From NCBI GenBank assembly GCA_963765935.1, contig CAVXXX010000001.1, positions 434,001 through 498,000 of the forward strand: a stretch of 64,000 nucleotides of DNA, read 5' to 3'. The notes below the pieces were generated by a model that was not told the origin of the DNA, searched no databases, and worked only from the letters and a program-made list of their open reading frames with translations. Positions 61,867 to 64,000 of this stretch are shown here, piece by piece (position 1 is the stretch's first letter; each line of letters opens with the position of its first letter). Both the position numbers and the translations under genes were made by a program. This DNA comes from JAMXLG01 sp963765935. GTDB taxonomy: Bacteria > Vulcanimicrobiota > Vulcanimicrobiia > Vulcanimicrobiales > Vulcanimicrobiaceae.

Positions 61867-62154
61867 TCATTCTAGCGTAAAGAGAAACCATCGGGAATGC
61901 CCGCGCTTCGCACCGCGATCGAAATACACGACGGCGGTGCGGCCATCCGTTGTAGTAAATTCGAACCAGTGTCGCTTGAGATACGTGTCGCCGCGATCGT
62001 CCTTCGTCGTGCGCCAGGACCTTTGGACTACGCCGACCTTCAACACATCTTCGCCGAAGCGGAACCCGGCTGGTAGTGACGGTTCCCCCTTACTCATCGC
62101 CGCGACGTCGAAGGTTTCGCCCTCCGGCTCAATGGCTTTACTGACGAATGTCAC
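61867..62154 (-). CDS. Small conserved-looking protein, DUF6504-like
   Basis: A 95-residue protein. Its second half (DRGDTYLKRHWFEFTTTDGR, then AVVYFDRGAKRGHSRWFLFT) resembles small cytoplasmic proteins grouped as DUF6504, which are short beta-rich proteins of unknown role. The similarity is from memory and moderate. No membrane segment or signal peptide is seen. The context gives no functional hint. Confidence 0.5.
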   Translation of the reverse strand: MTFVSKAIEPEGETFDVAAMSKGEPSLPAGFRFGEDVLKVGVVQRSWRTTKDDRGDTYLKRHWFEFTTTDGRTAVVYFDRGAKRGHSRWFLFTLE

Positions 62155-62430
62155 GCCCTACTATCCCGTGTAAAATCGAATCTTCGTCTTCGCGTAAAAG
62201 ACGCGGACGGTTCCGAAGTACGGCCCGAAACATCGCGCAAGTTCACAAGCGATGGCAAACAGAGGTGGCTTTCGCATAGCGTGGCTATGGTATCGGACAG
62301 GGTGCCGGCGCACCCAGGGCCGCTGGGCCTAATTTCATCCGTTTGCGGCCAACTTTCGGGACGTTCGCTCTACCGCGAATAGCCTGCTTTCCTTACGCGC
62401 GATTATGCGCTTGTCAGGTAGGCTGTTCAT
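62155..62430. other. Intergenic region upstream of the DegT gene
   Basis: A 276-base gap between divergent genes. A TAGGCT box at about 62419-62424 lies six bases before the downstream ATG, consistent with a leaderless message. I see no hairpin with T run, repeat or small gene of merit. Confidence 0.4.
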
Positions 62431-63660
62431 ATGCACACCGTCGAGCAACCATACGTTCATCTTCCGGACGATCAGGATGGATCCGGACGCAGCTTCGGCC
62501 CGGAAGAAACGGGGGCGCTCGACGGCGTGCTTGCCTCCGGAACCCTCACGAGCACGAAAGGCGCGTACGTCCGTTTCTTCGAGCGTGACTTCGCGCGCCT
62601 GTTGGGTGTCCGTTATGCATATGCATGCGCGTCCGGAAGCGCGGCGATCCACACGGCCATTGCAGCGCTCGATCTTGAACCCGGTGATGAAGTCGTTACG
62701 ACGCCGGTCACCGACATGGGTGCGCTCACGCCGATTCTCTATCAAGCCGCCATTCCGGTCTTCGCGGACGTCGATCCGCAAACGTACAACATCACGGCAC
62801 GCTCGATCGAACGCGTGTTGTCGGAACGCACGAGAGCGATCATCGCAACGCACCTCTTCGGCAATCCCGCGGAAATGGCGGAAATTCTGGCGCTCGCCGA
62901 TGCGCGAGGCATTCCGGTCATCGAAGACGCGGCTCAAGCCTTCGGCGCAACATATAACGGCAAAAGTGCGGGTTCGCTTGGAAGAATCGGCTGTTTCAGT
63001 TTGCAGCAAGGGAAACACATCACGTGCGGTGAGGGCGGGATCGTCGTCACCAACGACGATGCGCTTGCGCGCAGGATGTATCTCTTCATCAATAAGGGAT
63101 GGGGATATGGCGATAGCAATCCCGATCATTACTTCCTCGCACTGAACTATCGTCTCTCGGAACTTCAAGGCGCCGTCGCGTTCGCGCAACTGCAGAAACT
63201 CGACGATCACGTGCTGATCCGGCGCGAACGCGCGCGCCAGCTCACCGCTGCACTGGACGGTATTCCGGGAATTGAAACGCCGCGCTCGAGTCTGTCCGCC
63301 GAGCATTCGTATTGGAAGTACGCGGTCCGGATCGATCCGCAGGTCTATCCCGGTGGTCCGCCGGCATTCGCTAGGGTCCTCAAGGACGCAAAGATCTCGT
63401 CCGCGCCGCGCTACATTCAAAAGCCCGCGTTCATGTGCAGAATCTTCCAAGAAAAGCGCACCTTCGGAACGAGTTCGTTTCCCTTCACGCTCGCGCGGCC
63501 GCAAGCGTTGGATTACCGGATGGAGTCGTTTCCCGGCGCGGCGGAAGCGCTCGCGCACGTTCTCGTGCTGCCCATCAACGAACGCTATACCTACGAACAC
63601 GTCATGTACGTCGCGTCGGCGATTGCCGACGCCGCTCGTACGCTACGGAGTGAGCTATGA
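62431..63660 (+). CDS. DegT/DnrJ/EryC1/StrS-family sugar aminotransferase
   Basis: PLP-dependent aminotransferase of 409 residues that forms an amino sugar from a keto nucleotide-sugar. The cofactor Asp is in VIEDAAQAFGATYNGKSAGS, and the Schiff-base Lys in FSLQQGKHITCGEGG. The family opening SGTLTSTKGAYVRFFERDFA and ACASGSAAIHTAIAAL is present. It precedes a hexapeptide acetyltransferase with an ATGA overlap, so the pair probably makes an N-acetylated amino sugar for surface polysaccharide. Confidence 0.92.
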   Translation: MHTVEQPYVHLPDDQDGSGRSFGPEETGALDGVLASGTLTSTKGAYVRFFERDFARLLGVRYAYACASGSAAIHTAIAALDLEPGDEVVTTPVTDMGALTPILYQAAIPVFADVDPQTYNITARSIERVLSERTRAIIATHLFGNPAEMAEILALADARGIPVIEDAAQAFGATYNGKSAGSLGRIGCFSLQQGKHITCGEGGIVVTNDDALARRMYLFINKGWGYGDSNPDHYFLALNYRLSELQGAVAFAQLQKLDDHVLIRRERARQLTAALDGIPGIETPRSSLSAEHSYWKYAVRIDPQVYPGGPPAFARVLKDAKISSAPRYIQKPAFMCRIFQEKRTFGTSSFPFTLARPQALDYRMESFPGAAEALAHVLVLPINERYTYEHVMYVASAIADAARTLRSEL

Positions 63661-64000
63661 ACCACAATAGCGTGCGCATTCATCCGACGGCAATTGTCGA
63701 AGAGGACGTGCAGATCGGAGATCGGACCTCGGTCTGGGATAACGTTCACATTCGACACGGCACGACGATCGGCGAAGAGTGCATCATCGGAGAGAAGACC
63801 TACATCGCCTACGGGGTGCGAATCGGTAATCGCTGCAAACTCAATGCAAGCGTTTATATCTGCGCGGCAGTGACGATTCAAGACGGGGTAATGGTCAGCG
63901 CCGGCACGGTCTTTACCAACGACCGGTTTCCCCGCGCAACGACGCCGGATTTACGTGCGCTACGCTCGAGCGATCCCGATGAGGAAACCCTTCCGACGCT
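63657..64000 (+). CDS. Hexapeptide-repeat N-acetyltransferase (WbpD-like), cut by window end
   Basis: The 114 visible residues form a left-handed beta helix: VRIHPTAIVEEDVQIGDRTS, then VWDNVHIRHGTTIGEECIIG, then GVRIGNRCKLNASVYICAAV, followed by VFTNDRFPRA. This order matches the WbpD/WlbB family, which acetylates UDP-3-amino-sugars and works right after a DegT-type aminotransferase. The ATG overlaps the aminotransferase stop. The C-terminal part lies beyond the window. Confidence 0.88.
   Translation, partial: MNHNSVRIHPTAIVEEDVQIGDRTSVWDNVHIRHGTTIGEECIIGEKTYIAYGVRIGNRCKLNASVYICAAVTIQDGVMVSAGTVFTNDRFPRATTPDLRALRSSDPDEETLPT

Noticed and set aside
62335..63600. Minus-strand frame of 421 codons opposite the DegT gene
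   Set aside because: The plus strand encodes a complete aminotransferase with catalytic residues; the minus frame has no recognisable features.

Overview
The window is a dense bacterial chromosomal segment of roughly 57-58% G+C. Genes are tightly packed, and about twenty neighbouring pairs share a 4-base ATGA or GTGA overlap. A TonB-dependent receptor, TonB, ExbB, a lipoprotein and outer-surface sugar genes indicate a diderm bacterium. A group such as the Eremiobacterota/WPS-2 lineage would fit the gene style, but this is inference and no marker here proves it. No CRISPR array, rRNA, prophage or transposase was seen.

Layout. 1-6556 (minus strand): a purine operon purB-purCE-purL-purQ-purS-like-purP. 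Two parts are unusual: an archaeal-type PurP, and an animal-PAICS-like PurC fused to a degenerate PurE domain. 6584-11538: a membrane AAA protein with lost Walker A motifs, holA, an SRPBCC protein, mtnA and a zinc-ribbon protein. 11737-17467: a YceI protein facing a riboflavin block (ribD, ribE, HTH-ribBA fusion, ribH) with comF at its head. 17507-19288: a sugar nucleotidyltransferase and a WecG-type glycosyltransferase. 19288-25255: dapA-lysC-asd-dapB-pcrA, for diaminopimelate/lysine synthesis plus a DNA helicase. 25301-28772: a second sugar block. 28912-29708: an HNH endonuclease, tRNA-Gln(CUG), tRNA-Glu(CUC) and a terminator. 29739-36739: a three-subunit SdhA-SdhB-CCG-protein complex, galT, dnaK and an orphan hydrogenase-maturation-type protease. 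36852-39503: a creatininase-family hydrolase and two secreted proteins. 39562-48356: a frame-disrupted TonB receptor, two TPR regulators, TonB and ExbB. 48402-49543: two gene remnants joined head to head. 49566-52624: an FkbM methyltransferase, a palindromic repeat, 6-phosphogluconate dehydrogenase and an S1-domain protein. 52700-57407: a lipoprotein, the 5-oxoprolinase operon pxpB-pxpC-pxpA and a VIT1/CCC1 transporter. 57397-62154: a FUSC-type transporter, ettA and small unknowns. 62431-64000: the start of a nucleotide-sugar aminotransferase/acetyltransferase pair.

Two general points affect reading. Five genes (purB, comF, the WecG-type gene, the gene at 25301-26348 and the PQQ remnant) are each disrupted by exactly one surplus base, usually in a short homopolymer, while the TonB receptor carries many mixed frame changes. 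Consensus error is at least as likely as real decay. Second, several starts sit 6-7 nt behind a TAnnnT box, which suggests leaderless transcripts, and three other starts lie in perfect inverted repeats.
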